DNA of 55,211 nt from Nitrososphaerota archaeon (GTDB lineage: Archaea; Thermoproteota; Nitrososphaeria; Nitrososphaerales; JACPRH01). A program made the position numbers and the translations under genes. Below, piece by piece: positions 38,122-47,481 of the stretch. The notes under the pieces were generated by a model that did no database searches, had not been told where the DNA came from, and saw nothing but the letters and a program-made list of their open reading frames with translations. The stretch spans positions 1 through 55,211 of the forward strand of contig JACPRH010000027.1 of NCBI GenBank assembly GCA_016190055.1, in the 5' to 3' direction. Each line of letters opens with the position of its first letter. The stretch's first letter is position 1.

Positions 38122-40809
38122 TTGTCAGACTCAGAGCATCGAGACAACTGGCATGCCTTGGCTGTTGAGGATGCTCTTCGGATTCTTGGCTCAAAGCATA
38201 CTGGCTTGAGCGAGGAGGCGGCTAGGAAGCGTCTAGCGGAATACGGTTCGAACCAGCTTAGGGAAGAAAAGGGTGTTTCTCCGTTAAAGATTCTTCTCGA
38301 TCAGTTTAAGCAGTTTCTGATTGTTATTCTTCTGGTCGCTACTACCATCTCGCTCTTTCTTGGAGAGGTTGCTGACGCTATAGTGATTTTTGTAATCGTG
38401 GTTGCTTCGGCGGTTCTCGGCTTTGTGCAGGAGTATAGGGCGGGTCGTGCGGTTGAGGCGTTGAAGAAGTTGGTGACAACTACTGTCGAGGTTGTTCGAG
38501 ATGGTCGTGAAAGAAGGATTAGCTCTGCTGAAGTTGTGCCTGGCGATGTTATGGTTTTGTCGCCCGGCGACAAGGTTACAGCTGACGCACGTGTCTGTGA
38601 AGCGAACAACCTCAAGGTGAATGAGGCTGCGTTAACCGGAGAGGCTGAGCCCGTGGTGAAGATGGATCTGCCGCTCCCGTTTGAGACGGGGGTTTATGCT
38701 CGAAGAAACATGGTTTTCGCAGGCACAGTGGTGACGTATGGTCGTGCCAGAGCGGTGGTTACGTCTACTGGAATGATGACTGAGTTCGGGAGGATTGCTT
38801 CGATGGTTCAAACGGTGGAGGATGAGCAGACGCCTCTGGAGAAGCGAATGAGTAGCTTGGGGCGGACATTGGGTGTTATTTCGCTCACTGTGGTGGCTAT
38901 TGTCTTCACGCTTGGGCTTCTGCGCGGCTACAGTGTTCTTGAGATGTTTCTTTGGTCTGTAAGTCTTGCTGTAGCTGCCGTGCCTGAGGCGCTTCCCGCT
39001 GTTGTCACAGGAAGTCTTGCGTTGGGGATGCAGATGATGGCTAAACGGAATGCTATTGTGAAGCGGCTGCCAGCGGTAGAAACTCTTGGAAGCACCTCTG
39101 TAATATGCTCAGACAAGACTGGGACATTGACTAAGGGCGAAATGACTGTCCGAGAACTCTATTTTGACTGGAGACAAGTGGAGGTGACCGGTACAGGATA
39201 CTCGCCAAAGGGCGAGTTTCTTGGCGGCGCCCCTGACAAGGAGAGTCAGCTGGTGAAAGCAGCTCTTCTCTGCAACGATGCGAGGCTTGTCAAGCAGAAT
39301 AGCGGTTGGGCCATAGAGGGTGATTCGACTGAGGGCGCGCTCATCGTCCTTGCAGCGAAGCTTGGAGCAGACCAAAAAGAGGTTATCGAGCAGTATCCAA
39401 GAATAGGGGAAGTTGTTTTTAGCTCTGAACGTAAACGCATGACCACTATCAACACGTCGCCGGATGACCATGTCATCGCTTACACGAAGGGTGCGCCTGA
39501 AATCGTCTTACAGCTGTGCAACCGTGTGCTGGTGAACGGCCAAGTTCACACGATGACAAAGAAGGAGAAGCAGGCTGTTCTTGAGGAAAATGAAGCGATG
39601 GCGAAGAAGGCTCTACGCGTGTTGGGGTTCGCTTACCGTGAGTTATCTTCCGGCGATGGCAAGTTTGATGAGGCGGTGGAGCAACATATGGTGTTCGTAG
39701 GGTTGGTGGGGATGATTGATCCGCCTAGAGAGGAGGCAAAGCAGGCGGTGAGGCTCTGCTCAGAGGCGGGTATCAAAACGGTCATGATAACGGGTGATAA
39801 CAGGCATACTGCGGCAGCGGTATCTAGAGAGCTGGGGATAATTGATAGTGGCCGAGTCATGACCGGTGAAGAGCTTGAGCAGATTAGCGATGAGGAGCTA
39901 GACCGCATTATCGAGGAGGTGGCGGTGTACGCTCGGGTTTCGCCCGGCGACAAGATGAGGATAGTTAAGGCGTTGAAGCGAAAAGGGCGAATTGTCGCAG
40001 CGACCGGTGACGGTGTAAACGATGCGCCCGCCTTGAAGGCCGCCGATATCGGCGTGGCGATGGGGATCACTGGGACTGAAGCAACGAAGGAGGCTGCAGA
40101 TATGATTCTTCTAGACGATAACTTCGCTACGCTTGTCTCGGCGGTGGAACGGGGCCGCGTAATATTCACCAACATCAAGAAGTTTCTAGCCTATCTGCTT
40201 TCCAGCAACATCGGAGAACTCCTGATTATGCTGTCCGCTGGTCTCATGGGGCTCCCGATGCCGTTGATTACAATCCAGATTCTCTGGGTTAATCTTGTGT
40301 CCGATGGGTTACCCGCAATTGCACTGGGGGTAGATCCGCCTGAGGATGACATAATGAAGTATCCTCCTAGAAGTCCAAGTGAAACTATTTTCACGTCTGG
40401 TGTTAAGGTGACTATACTGGTTGTGAGCATTCTTATGGCCATAGTTATTCTGCCTGTCTTCTACTTGTATAATCCAACTTTTGCTGACTCAGGGATCATG
40501 AAGGCGCGGACGATTGTCTTCACTTCGGTTGTGATGTTTGAGATGTTTAATACGTTGAACTGCCGCTCTGAAAAGCAGTCTGCTTTCCGAGTAGGAGTGT
40601 TTAAGAATCGATATCTGTTACTGGCGGTGCTTTCCTCGATTCTGCTTCAGCTGGTGGTGGTTTATAGCCCACAGCTGCAGCCTTACTTCGAAACAGTCTC
40701 GCTCAATCTGGTGGACTGGCTTATCATCACCGCGATTTCATCAACCTGCCTTATAGGCGTCGAGGTTGCGAAGATGTTTCTAAGACGAAGAGCGCGGAAC
40801 GCCCGATAA
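38122..40809 (+). CDS. P2-type cation-transporting ATPase, calcium-like
   Basis: An 895-aa P-type ATPase. Seen: T-G-E-A at 172-175 (actuator loop, normally TGES), P-E-A-L-P at 288-292 in membrane helix 4, phosphorylated D331 in D-K-T-G-T, a T-G-D-G-V-N-D-A-P hinge near 631-639, N-I-G-E in helix 5 near 695-698 and W-V-N-L-V-S-D-G-L-P in helix 6 near 724-733. The helix 5 Glu and helix 6 Asn/Asp match the calcium sites of SERCA-type pumps, so Ca2+ export is favoured, with Mn2+ or Na+ possible. The start is TTG at 38122. Confidence 0.92.
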   Translation: MSDSEHRDNWHALAVEDALRILGSKHTGLSEEAARKRLAEYGSNQLREEKGVSPLKILLDQFKQFLIVILLVATTISLFLGEVADAIVIFVIVVASAVLGFVQEYRAGRAVEALKKLVTTTVEVVRDGRERRISSAEVVPGDVMVLSPGDKVTADARVCEANNLKVNEAALTGEAEPVVKMDLPLPFETGVYARRNMVFAGTVVTYGRARAVVTSTGMMTEFGRIASMVQTVEDEQTPLEKRMSSLGRTLGVISLTVVAIVFTLGLLRGYSVLEMFLWSVSLAVAAVPEALPAVVTGSLALGMQMMAKRNAIVKRLPAVETLGSTSVICSDKTGTLTKGEMTVRELYFDWRQVEVTGTGYSPKGEFLGGAPDKESQLVKAALLCNDARLVKQNSGWAIEGDSTEGALIVLAAKLGADQKEVIEQYPRIGEVVFSSERKRMTTINTSPDDHVIAYTKGAPEIVLQLCNRVLVNGQVHTMTKKEKQAVLEENEAMAKKALRVLGFAYRELSSGDGKFDEAVEQHMVFVGLVGMIDPPREEAKQAVRLCSEAGIKTVMITGDNRHTAAAVSRELGIIDSGRVMTGEELEQISDEELDRIIEEVAVYARVSPGDKMRIVKALKRKGRIVAATGDGVNDAPALKAADIGVAMGITGTEATKEAADMILLDDNFATLVSAVERGRVIFTNIKKFLAYLLSSNIGELLIMLSAGLMGLPMPLITIQILWVNLVSDGLPAIALGVDPPEDDIMKYPPRSPSETIFTSGVKVTILVVSILMAIVILPVFYLYNPTFADSGIMKARTIVFTSVVMFEMFNTLNCRSEKQSAFRVGVFKNRYLLLAVLSSILLQLVVVYSPQLQPYFETVSLNLVDWLIITAISSTCLIGVEVAKMFLRRRARNAR

Positions 40810-40852
40810 GCATAACATGTTTTTAAGTGTCCTGCCAAATTATTGTTAAACG

Positions 40853-41440
40853 ATGCTTTCTATCGGCGTCTTATTCGAGGTTGTGATGTTACTACTCAGC
40901 ACAATCACCTTTTTTCTGCTTGAGAAGAAGGTACGCTACTTTCTCGTTTACGTCGCTGCGTTGATGTTGCTTCCCGAGATATGGGGACAGAACACAGGCA
41001 TCGCGTCGTACGATCAATCGTTTTTCTCACCGCTCTACATAGCGGGCACACCGTTGATAATGCCGTTCGCGTGGTTCGCTCTCATCGGTCTTTCCATCAC
41101 CTTGTCAAAAAATATTCTAGTTCGCTTGACAGGTAGTCGATTCAGGTACCTCACAGCCTTTGCCGCAGGTGCGCTTATGAGCCTGCTTCTGGAGCTACCT
41201 ATGACATATTATAGTGCGTGGAGCAATAACTTCGGTAATCTTCACATAGTTCCTGGATATCCATACATTCTCCCCTTTCTCTACGGCCTCTATGTATCTT
41301 GGTTTGTCTTTCTATACGATCGTCTAGCCTCAAGAATTGAGGCGCAGAGAACAATTTTCGCGGGGCTTATTTTCACGGTTATCTACATACCGACTATGCT
41401 ACTCATCTCAGGATTAATCGTAGTCTCCATTCCGCTTTAA
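40853..41440 (+). CDS. Multi-pass membrane protein of unknown function
   Basis: A 195-aa protein with about six hydrophobic helices. The pattern of a G-T-P-L-I-M-P-F-A-W-F segment near 63-73 and a later P-Y-I-L-P-F-L-Y-G-L-Y segment near 137-147 is faintly like carotenoid-biosynthesis (CruF/DUF422) membrane proteins, but too weak to assign. A TTTTTAAG box about 30 bp upstream suggests its own leaderless transcript. Confidence 0.7.
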   Translation: MLSIGVLFEVVMLLLSTITFFLLEKKVRYFLVYVAALMLLPEIWGQNTGIASYDQSFFSPLYIAGTPLIMPFAWFALIGLSITLSKNILVRLTGSRFRYLTAFAAGALMSLLLELPMTYYSAWSNNFGNLHIVPGYPYILPFLYGLYVSWFVFLYDRLASRIEAQRTIFAGLIFTVIYIPTMLLISGLIVVSIPL

Positions 41441-41592
41441 CCGCGAGCACAACCTGTCTGACCCACTCACTGCTAACGTGAAGCGATCAAGGTATATCAG
41501 ATACTTGTTGCGCAGAAGGCTAACCTGCCTAATAGTCTACACAATAAATCTGAGGAACTAATAACAAGGTACGTCTGCTGTTTAGCGGGTTT

Positions 41593-42846
41593 TCAGCGGT
41601 ACTTCAGTGCTAAGGGTAGCACGTCGATGCCTCGCATTGCTCCGAGGCCTCCTTTAGATGAGTCGCGTTCTGTGAATCTGCAGGCTGAGTCTCGCTTCAC
41701 TTTAGATCCGGAGATTAGGAGTGGCACAGGGTCTGCGCTGTGGCCCTTTAGTTCGCAGGGCGTTGAGTGGTCGGCTGAGACTACGAATACTGTTTTTGCA
41801 AGATCTGTTTGTTGAACAAGTCTGCTGAAGAACTCGGTGTCGATCTTCTCGATGACGTTTGTTTTCAGCTTGGCGTTTCCGTCGTGCCCAGGTTCATCTG
41901 GGCCTTTGATGTGGATATAGACACCATCATACTCCTTTAGTAGATCGAGTGTTTTCTCAGCCTTGACTGCGTAGTCTTCCACTCCACCTGCTTGATGCTC
42001 GCTCATTCCCACGATTTTCGCTACACCTTTCTCGACGGGCATGTCGAGGATGCAGGCGAAGTTGACTCCAAAGCGGTTGGGGATTGTCGGTATATCCGGT
42101 AGGCTGCTTCCAGCGTCTCTGAGGAGGATTATGTTGGCCGGTCTTTTTCCCTGTGCTTGTCTCGCTTGATTCACGGGGTGTTTCTCTAGGGCCGCGCATG
42201 CCTTGTCGGTGAACTCGTTCACCAGCTCTGCTGATATCTTGGCGCTGTCCGAACCGATCAGTGGCTCAGACTTTTTCATCGTAAGCTTGCCTTTAATCTC
42301 CTTTGCGACTCCCATGCCTCCGATTCTGGCGTATGCTGGGTCGGTATTCCCTATTTCTGATGAGAGGGTTTGTCCTTCGACCCTGATTCTTAGGACGCCG
42401 CGGTGAGCGATCGTGGGAACGAATTTGAATTCCGCGCCGCGCGATAGCTTGATTTTGTTTAAGGCCTTGGATAGTTCGGATGCTTCACTTTGAGTCAGGT
42501 CACGGCCAGCTCGTCGATCGATTATGATTCCTTCCTGATCTAAGGTTGCGAAGTTGGCTCGAAGTGCTAGATCACCGTTTCGGAAGTCGAGGCCGACACC
42601 TATGGTTTCTACGACCCCTCGACCGAAGTAGTTGGAGGAGAGATCGTAGCCTAGCATGCTGAAGACCGCGATATCTGATTCTGGTGGAATATTGGGTCCG
42701 ACTGGGTAGACGATGCCTGTAGCTCCTTTCCGTGCCAGCAGATCTAGATTAGGTGTGTACGCCGCTTCAAGCGGTGTTGTATCGTTTAGCTTTAGGTTGG
42801 GGCGGTCACCCACGCCGTCTAAGAGGACGTATACCATCTTGTTCAT
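41593..42846 (-). CDS. apgM: 2,3-bisphosphoglycerate-independent phosphoglycerate mutase, archaeal type
   Basis: Interconverts 3- and 2-phosphoglycerate. The 417-aa protein is a standard archaeal ApgM: L-L-D-G-V-G-D near 8-14 (metal Asp), P-P-E-S-D-I-A-V near 54-61 with the catalytic serine, H-I-K-G-P-D-E-P-G-H-D near 312-322 and S-A-D-H-S-T-P near 356-362 for metal ligands. It is the better candidate for the glycolytic enzyme of the two paralogues in the window. Confidence 0.93.
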   Translation of the reverse strand: MNKMVYVLLDGVGDRPNLKLNDTTPLEAAYTPNLDLLARKGATGIVYPVGPNIPPESDIAVFSMLGYDLSSNYFGRGVVETIGVGLDFRNGDLALRANFATLDQEGIIIDRRAGRDLTQSEASELSKALNKIKLSRGAEFKFVPTIAHRGVLRIRVEGQTLSSEIGNTDPAYARIGGMGVAKEIKGKLTMKKSEPLIGSDSAKISAELVNEFTDKACAALEKHPVNQARQAQGKRPANIILLRDAGSSLPDIPTIPNRFGVNFACILDMPVEKGVAKIVGMSEHQAGGVEDYAVKAEKTLDLLKEYDGVYIHIKGPDEPGHDGNAKLKTNVIEKIDTEFFSRLVQQTDLAKTVFVVSADHSTPCELKGHSADPVPLLISGSKVKRDSACRFTERDSSKGGLGAMRGIDVLPLALKYR

Positions 42847-42942
42847 TGCGAGACCACTTCTTCACTTCATCTAATACCGCGAGGGCTCCCTAATACTTTT
42901 GTGCTACCGAAGTCGTTTCAGAGCCATTGTACTCTTCTTAGC

Positions 42943-43857
42943 TTAATGGCATTTGTTGCAGGATATGTCGACCGGCATGCGTTCGCTGGGGAATATTGCG
43001 TTGTTCAGGTGGCAGGTTGTGCAGTCGGCTACCTTTACTTTATCGAGATTCACGTACTTTGCGTTAGCCATCGTATCCTTCCAGTCGTTGTGGCAACGGG
43101 TGCAGTCTGAGAACTGTAGTGCAAAATCTTCTGGGGTGCTTGTTCGGCCCATCCAAGCCTTGACTGGGAATTTTGTGTGGCACTGTTTGCAGGTCGGGAT
43201 ATCAACTACCTTTGTTAGATTGCCTGTTTCTGCGGTAATGTCGACGCTCTTGTGGCAGTCTGTGCAGGTGAAGTTGAGCAGCGGGTTGTTGAAGTGGGTG
43301 TTGTGGTAGCTGTTTGACTGGTTCTTTAAAGCTAGGTCTACAACTTGGCTGTGGCATTGTGAACAGTTCTGTGTTGCTAGGAGTGTTGCGTTCAGGTGGC
43401 GTTTATCGAGAGGCGTATTCATTGAGGCGATCTGTGCGAGGTAGCTGCTGATCTGCTTGTTTAGCTCAGTGATCTTGTTCTCCGCATCAGCCAGATCTTT
43501 CCTGAGCGAAACTAGTGCTGTATCGCGCCTTGCAAGATTGCTTTTCAGATCCGTGTTCTCAGATTCTAGTTTGCTCAGGTTTTGCTTTAAGCTGCTTGCT
43601 TGATTAGTGACCTGTGTGATTTGCTCTTGAAGGCGGGAAACGTTCTCGACAAGATTGGCCTTCTCATTACTGAGCGCATCCTTTTCACTCGTAAGCGCGG
43701 CCTTCTTCTGCGATAAATCTGCGTTCTCGGTTACCAGCGAAGATCGCTTCTCCTCAAGAGACACGATTTGGCTGGATTGGTTATAGGCAAATAATGCAGT
43801 TGCGGCGGCGAGGACGGCCAGCAAAACAGTTGCAATTAGAAGTGCGCGCTGATTCAT
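42943..43857 (-). CDS. Membrane-anchored coiled-coil hexaheme cytochrome c
   Basis: A 304-aa protein with three parts. Residues 7-25 form an uncleaved signal anchor. Residues 30-148 are a long heptad-rich coiled coil. Residues 160-304 hold six CxxCH haem c motifs: C165-H169, C198-H202, C223-H227, C252-H256, C279-H283 and C300-H304. The last motif ends exactly at the C-terminus, with stop after His304. Additional His residues (154, 185, 188) could serve as distal ligands. The domain would lie outside the membrane, held away by the coiled coil. No cytochrome maturation, quinol oxidase or reductase gene is adjacent. The partner is unknown; it may carry electrons to or from an external acceptor. 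Confidence 0.92.
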   Translation of the reverse strand: MNQRALLIATVLLAVLAAATALFAYNQSSQIVSLEEKRSSLVTENADLSQKKAALTSEKDALSNEKANLVENVSRLQEQITQVTNQASSLKQNLSKLESENTDLKSNLARRDTALVSLRKDLADAENKITELNKQISSYLAQIASMNTPLDKRHLNATLLATQNCSQCHSQVVDLALKNQSNSYHNTHFNNPLLNFTCTDCHKSVDITAETGNLTKVVDIPTCKQCHTKFPVKAWMGRTSTPEDFALQFSDCTRCHNDWKDTMANAKYVNLDKVKVADCTTCHLNNAIFPSERMPVDISCNKCH

Positions 43858-43880
43858 GTTGTCAATGTATCAGTGCCGGT

Positions 43881-43889
43881 TATATTTAC
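43881..43889 (-). promoter_or_regulatory. TATA box of the hexaheme cytochrome gene
   Basis: On the minus strand this reads GTAAATATAACC, centred about 28 bp before the ATG at 43857, so the transcript is probably leaderless. Confidence 0.5.
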
Positions 43890-43983
43890 GTTACGCCCAA
43901 AAGTTTGCTGTTACTATTTTTACGTTTAATGCGGAAATTAATTGCCTGCGAACATGCTAGGCGTTCAGAGCTGAATAGCTGAT

Positions 43984-44499
43984 TTATTCAATGAATATCT
44001 TGTTCCACTTTTTCGACACATAGTATGAGAGTCTCCAGAATCCGACTGATGGGGGCTTCTGCGGGATGTCGAAGATGTTCCGCATGTAGACGTAGAGTGT
44101 TCTTTTTCCGCGTTCATCCCAGATTGGGACATTTCGGCGAATGAAGCCCATTGCGATAAGGATTTTTAGGACAGTCATGTAGAAGTTTCGCTTGCTATAT
44201 TTGAAGGGTCTGCCTTTACTGTCCAGTCGCCCATTCTGCAGATCATCGGCGAAGACGCTGACCGCGGTTTTAGAAGCTTGACCACCTTTCTCCTTCAGCC
44301 ATTCCACGAAGAGCCTTGCTGCTGTCTGTGTCTTACGGTTCGGGAAGATTATCTCCAAAGCGTCTGAAGCGCCTATAATCTTCTCTTCAGAGAAGACAAT
44401 CCGCATCCCGCTTTTAGAAGAACGTGATCCGCCTCCGTTGCCTTCTGAAATAATTGGCTCGTTCTCAGACTCTTGTTCTGAAGGCTCGATGCTGGTCAA
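43984..44499 (-). CDS. Hypothetical protein, possible winged-helix
   Basis: A 171-aa protein of unrecognised family. The first 33 residues are acidic and Ser/Gly-rich, probably disordered. Residues 45-140 are helical and strand-rich with N-F-Y-M-T-V-L-K-I-L-I-A-M-G-F-I near 105-120, then a short hairpin K-R-T-L-Y-V-Y-M, compatible with a winged helix. It lies downstream of the Rad50-like gene, 106 bp away on the same strand. The start is TTG. Confidence 0.6.
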   Translation of the reverse strand: MTSIEPSEQESENEPIISEGNGGGSRSSKSGMRIVFSEEKIIGASDALEIIFPNRKTQTAARLFVEWLKEKGGQASKTAVSVFADDLQNGRLDSKGRPFKYSKRNFYMTVLKILIAMGFIRRNVPIWDERGKRTLYVYMRNIFDIPQKPPSVGFWRLSYYVSKKWNKIFIE

Positions 44500-44605
44500 C
44501 TCTAACCAAGGTGAACCATTATTTTGGGGTCTGAAAAGTTCTGAACGTTGTAACAGTAGACTAGAAGCTAAATAAAAATCTCTCAGAACAAAAGGAACCG
44601 CCGAG

Positions 44606-46996
44606 TCAAGGAAGTATGATGCCGCGGACTACCTTCAGCCTGCTGACTCCATCGCTCTTATCCACCTCAACCAGTGTCTGGAAGAGTGGGTGTGTCTTGA
44701 TATCTACCATGTGGGAGATAACGTATATCTGCTCATACTCAGCTTCAAGGCTTCGCAGCGCCTCAATTACCGACATCCTTAGGCTCTCATCTAGAGGGCC
44801 GAATCCTTCGTCAATCATCAAAAAGTGCGGCCGTTCCCACGTTAAAGCTTCGGTGAGAGTTCTTCCAATCGCCAGTCGAATCGCGAAGCCGATGATCACA
44901 GACTCTCCGCCGCTGTAAGTCTCAAGTCCTCTCTCTACCCCGCTGTCTAAAACCTTGATTGAAATCTGCTTCTCCGTCACCTCTATGCGGATGTCTTTGT
45001 CCGGTAGAAACCGGTTCAAGTATCTTCGAGCGTAAAGCTCTATCCGCTCAACATAATCCTTCAGAAGTATCGATGGCACTCCTCGGCTGTGGAATATTTT
45101 TGTTTCAAGCACCTCGTAAGCCTGCAGATCAAGTTCGCACTCTTCGCGCTCCTTCATCTTCTCCACAATGAGCTTCTCCACCTTAGACAGCTCCTCAAGC
45201 TGCTTACCATAGGTTTGAAGCATGGCTTCGCTGCTGTTAACGTCCCGCTTCAACTCGTCGATACGGAGCCTAGACGACTCCTCTTCATCCTCCATACTTT
45301 GGCGCTCAGCTTCAATCTTCTCAAGATCCTTACGGCTCCCATTAATCCCGCTGACCTCACCTTCAAGCGCCTCAACCTCCGCACTCAGTTTTCCTGCAAA
45401 CTCCTCAAGAAACTCAAGCCTGTTCTTCATCCTAGCGTACTCCTTCGCCGCTTCGCTCAACTGGTGAAGATGTGGAAGCGACTCGCTGTAAGGCAGTCTA
45501 GTGAAGGCTTCAACCTCTTCCTTAGTCTCATCAAAACCGGTCTTCGCTCTCGTAATCTTTGACTCAATGCTCCGCTTTCTTAAGCGGCACTCCTTCAGCC
45601 GCCTTAGCTGACCCTCGATGTTAGAGAGCTCACGGCTCTGCTCGCGGAGCTTCTCAACTTCAGCTTCAAGCCTGTTCGCCTCCTCTTGCAAAGAGGATAG
45701 ATGCGTCTTCTCCTGCTGCTGAATCTTTTCAAGATCAGCCCGCTCCTCTTCGAGGTGTCTCTGCATCTCGTCCTTCCGGTCTGGTGTTATCTTGGATCCG
45801 CAGACGGGGCAGGTTTCATCGCTGTTATGCAGCAGACCCTCCCTGTTTTCCAAGGTTGAGAGAAGGGTAGTCTTCTCGATTAGAGCGAGATCAGCGTCTC
45901 TGATTTGAATATTGATCTGTTTGAACTTTTCCTCCAAAGATTTTAGGTCTTCAGGCACCGAGGCTAGCATGCTGGCCTTCGCTTCAAGCGCTTCGGTGTC
46001 TTTTAGGACAACTGTCACCTCCTCCTCTTCACGCTCCAGTTCTCTCATCCTCGCCGCTTTCTCTGCAAGCCTGACTGTCTTGGCGATCATCTCCTCGACT
46101 CGTTCGAACCTGAGAACGTCTGCATCTGCCTCCGCAATCTTTTCTCTAAGAGTTGAGGATTCATCTTCGCTGTCGTGAAGATCCTGCTTGTGCAATTCAA
46201 GCTCCTCAAGCCGCCCTTTCTTCTCAGCCATCGTCTTGATGATTAGTGTCGCATCAGCTTCGAGCTGTTTTCTACGGCTAAGCAGCTGCTTTAGAGATGT
46301 TTCCGCATCTACGATTCTATGGGAGAGATCAGCAATCTCAGATTCAACAGTTCTCTTCGCAGCTTCAATATTTGGACGGGTCTTTGCCTGCTCTTGGAGC
46401 TGCTCTATCTGTCCATCCAGTTTCGCTAGATCATTCTGCAGCTTCAACCTCTCAGCCTTAGCTTGCTCCTGATGCTTCTGGAACTCAATGTTGAAAGCGT
46501 CAAGAAAAATTTGTCTCCGCTCAGCCGGATCCAAGTTCTTCGAGATGATGCTGGCAACTTCGCCCTGACGAATTACTACCGTGTTGAGGAATGCCTTGTA
46601 CTCCATTCTGATGAGATCGAATACTTTGGCGTCAACCTCGTTAGGCTGAGAAGCTATTACGACATCTTCGCCGCCCGATATCTTTCGGAGCTGCGCCTTC
46701 GAGGTTTCGCGTCGGTAAAAGAAGCGCACCACCCGATACTGTTCTCCACCTATCTCAAAGGAGAGGCTGACCATGGCCTGCGAAGCATCTTGAGAGATGG
46801 CTTCTCTAGCGACTCCGGGTCTCATCTCGCCATATGCTCTACCGTAGAGCGCGGCGGTCACTGCGTCGATAAAGAAGGTGGTTTTGCCGGCGCCAGTGTC
46901 ACCACTCACAAAGACCGGTGAAAGAGCCTTGGTGAAGCTCCACTCCTGACTCCTGTAGGTAGCGAAGTTCTTCACCTGCAAATCGATAAGTCTCAA
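44606..46996 (-). CDS. Rad50-like SMC-family ATPase
   Basis: A 796-aa ABC-type ATPase with the Rad50 layout: a Walker A motif G-D-T-G-A-G-K-T near residue 32-39, a coiled-coil arm (about 160-395), a zinc-hook C-P-V-C-G near 396-400, a return coiled coil, the signature S-G-G-E-S near 695-699 and a Walker B motif F-L-M-I-D-E near 725-730. Rad50 works with the nuclease Mre11 in double-strand break repair, but no mre11, herA or nurA is adjacent. The TTG at 46996 is preferred over the upstream GTG at 47044, because a TATA box at about 47045-47054 puts the transcript start between them and AGAGG precedes the TTG. At about 800 aa it is at the short end for the family. Confidence 0.9.
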   Translation of the reverse strand: MRLIDLQVKNFATYRSQEWSFTKALSPVFVSGDTGAGKTTFFIDAVTAALYGRAYGEMRPGVAREAISQDASQAMVSLSFEIGGEQYRVVRFFYRRETSKAQLRKISGGEDVVIASQPNEVDAKVFDLIRMEYKAFLNTVVIRQGEVASIISKNLDPAERRQIFLDAFNIEFQKHQEQAKAERLKLQNDLAKLDGQIEQLQEQAKTRPNIEAAKRTVESEIADLSHRIVDAETSLKQLLSRRKQLEADATLIIKTMAEKKGRLEELELHKQDLHDSEDESSTLREKIAEADADVLRFERVEEMIAKTVRLAEKAARMRELEREEEEVTVVLKDTEALEAKASMLASVPEDLKSLEEKFKQINIQIRDADLALIEKTTLLSTLENREGLLHNSDETCPVCGSKITPDRKDEMQRHLEEERADLEKIQQQEKTHLSSLQEEANRLEAEVEKLREQSRELSNIEGQLRRLKECRLRKRSIESKITRAKTGFDETKEEVEAFTRLPYSESLPHLHQLSEAAKEYARMKNRLEFLEEFAGKLSAEVEALEGEVSGINGSRKDLEKIEAERQSMEDEEESSRLRIDELKRDVNSSEAMLQTYGKQLEELSKVEKLIVEKMKEREECELDLQAYEVLETKIFHSRGVPSILLKDYVERIELYARRYLNRFLPDKDIRIEVTEKQISIKVLDSGVERGLETYSGGESVIIGFAIRLAIGRTLTEALTWERPHFLMIDEGFGPLDESLRMSVIEALRSLEAEYEQIYVISHMVDIKTHPLFQTLVEVDKSDGVSRLKVVRGIILP

Positions 46997-47044
46997 ACCC
47001 AAGAGCCTCTGTGAGGTGCGGTACGTTATTTTGCAGGTATCCAC

Positions 47045-47054
47045 TAAATAAATA
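47045..47054 (-). promoter_or_regulatory. TATA box of the Rad50-like gene
   Basis: The minus strand reads GTATTTATTTAG. With initiation about 25 bp downstream (near 47023) the leader would be about 27 nt to the TTG at 46996. This decides against the longer GTG start. Confidence 0.4.
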
Positions 47055-47231
47055 CCTGTCTAGCCTTCGGACAACTGCACCGAATCTGCGCAGCAGACGC
47101 CCCGCTGGTTTTCCAGCTCTGGCTGCGTCCAATGTTTTTCCCGAATAATCAGAAGTCAGTTTGTGAGCCTAGCATTGATTGAGCGAGGCAGAGTCATCGC
47201 TAAAGGCTGCGAAGGGAGGCTGTTTCCTCAC

Positions 47232-47447
47232 CTAGCGTTTCTTGCTTCCAAGCCACCACGATAGATATTCATCGTGTTGGCGGGTCTTCTTTTTACGGCT
47301 GTCCTCTTCACGTTCCTTTGACTTGTCTTTGATGTCTCTGATCTCGTCTTTTGTGACGTAGAGTCCGCAGCTCTTGCAGAGATAGCGTTTCATCGGGATA
47401 TCGTAATAGAGTACTCCACCGCATTCAGGGCAGAATTGCTGCGACAT
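47232..47447 (-). CDS. Small zinc-ribbon protein
   Basis: A 71-aa protein: a zinc ribbon with C6-P-E-C9 and C24-K-S-C27 followed by a highly charged helix (D-K-S-K-E-R-E-E-D-S-R-K-K-K) and W-W-L. The ribbon resembles those of TFIIS-type factors and RNA polymerase small subunits, but the remaining sequence does not. Function unknown; it may bind nucleic acid or a polymerase. Confidence 0.8.
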   Translation of the reverse strand: MSQQFCPECGGVLYYDIPMKRYLCKSCGLYVTKDEIRDIKDKSKEREEDSRKKKTRQHDEYLSWWLGSKKR

Positions 47448-47481
47448 TCGGCCTTTGATCGGAAATTACGTACTTAAAAGG

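Noticed and set aside
38240-38256. GGTTCGAACC-like T-arm suggesting a tRNA
   Set aside because: It lies inside the P-type ATPase coding frame and has no acceptor or anticodon stem around it.
46899-47132. A 77-codon leftward frame upstream of the Rad50-like gene
   Set aside because: It overlaps the Rad50 N-terminus in another frame and reads as a shadow.
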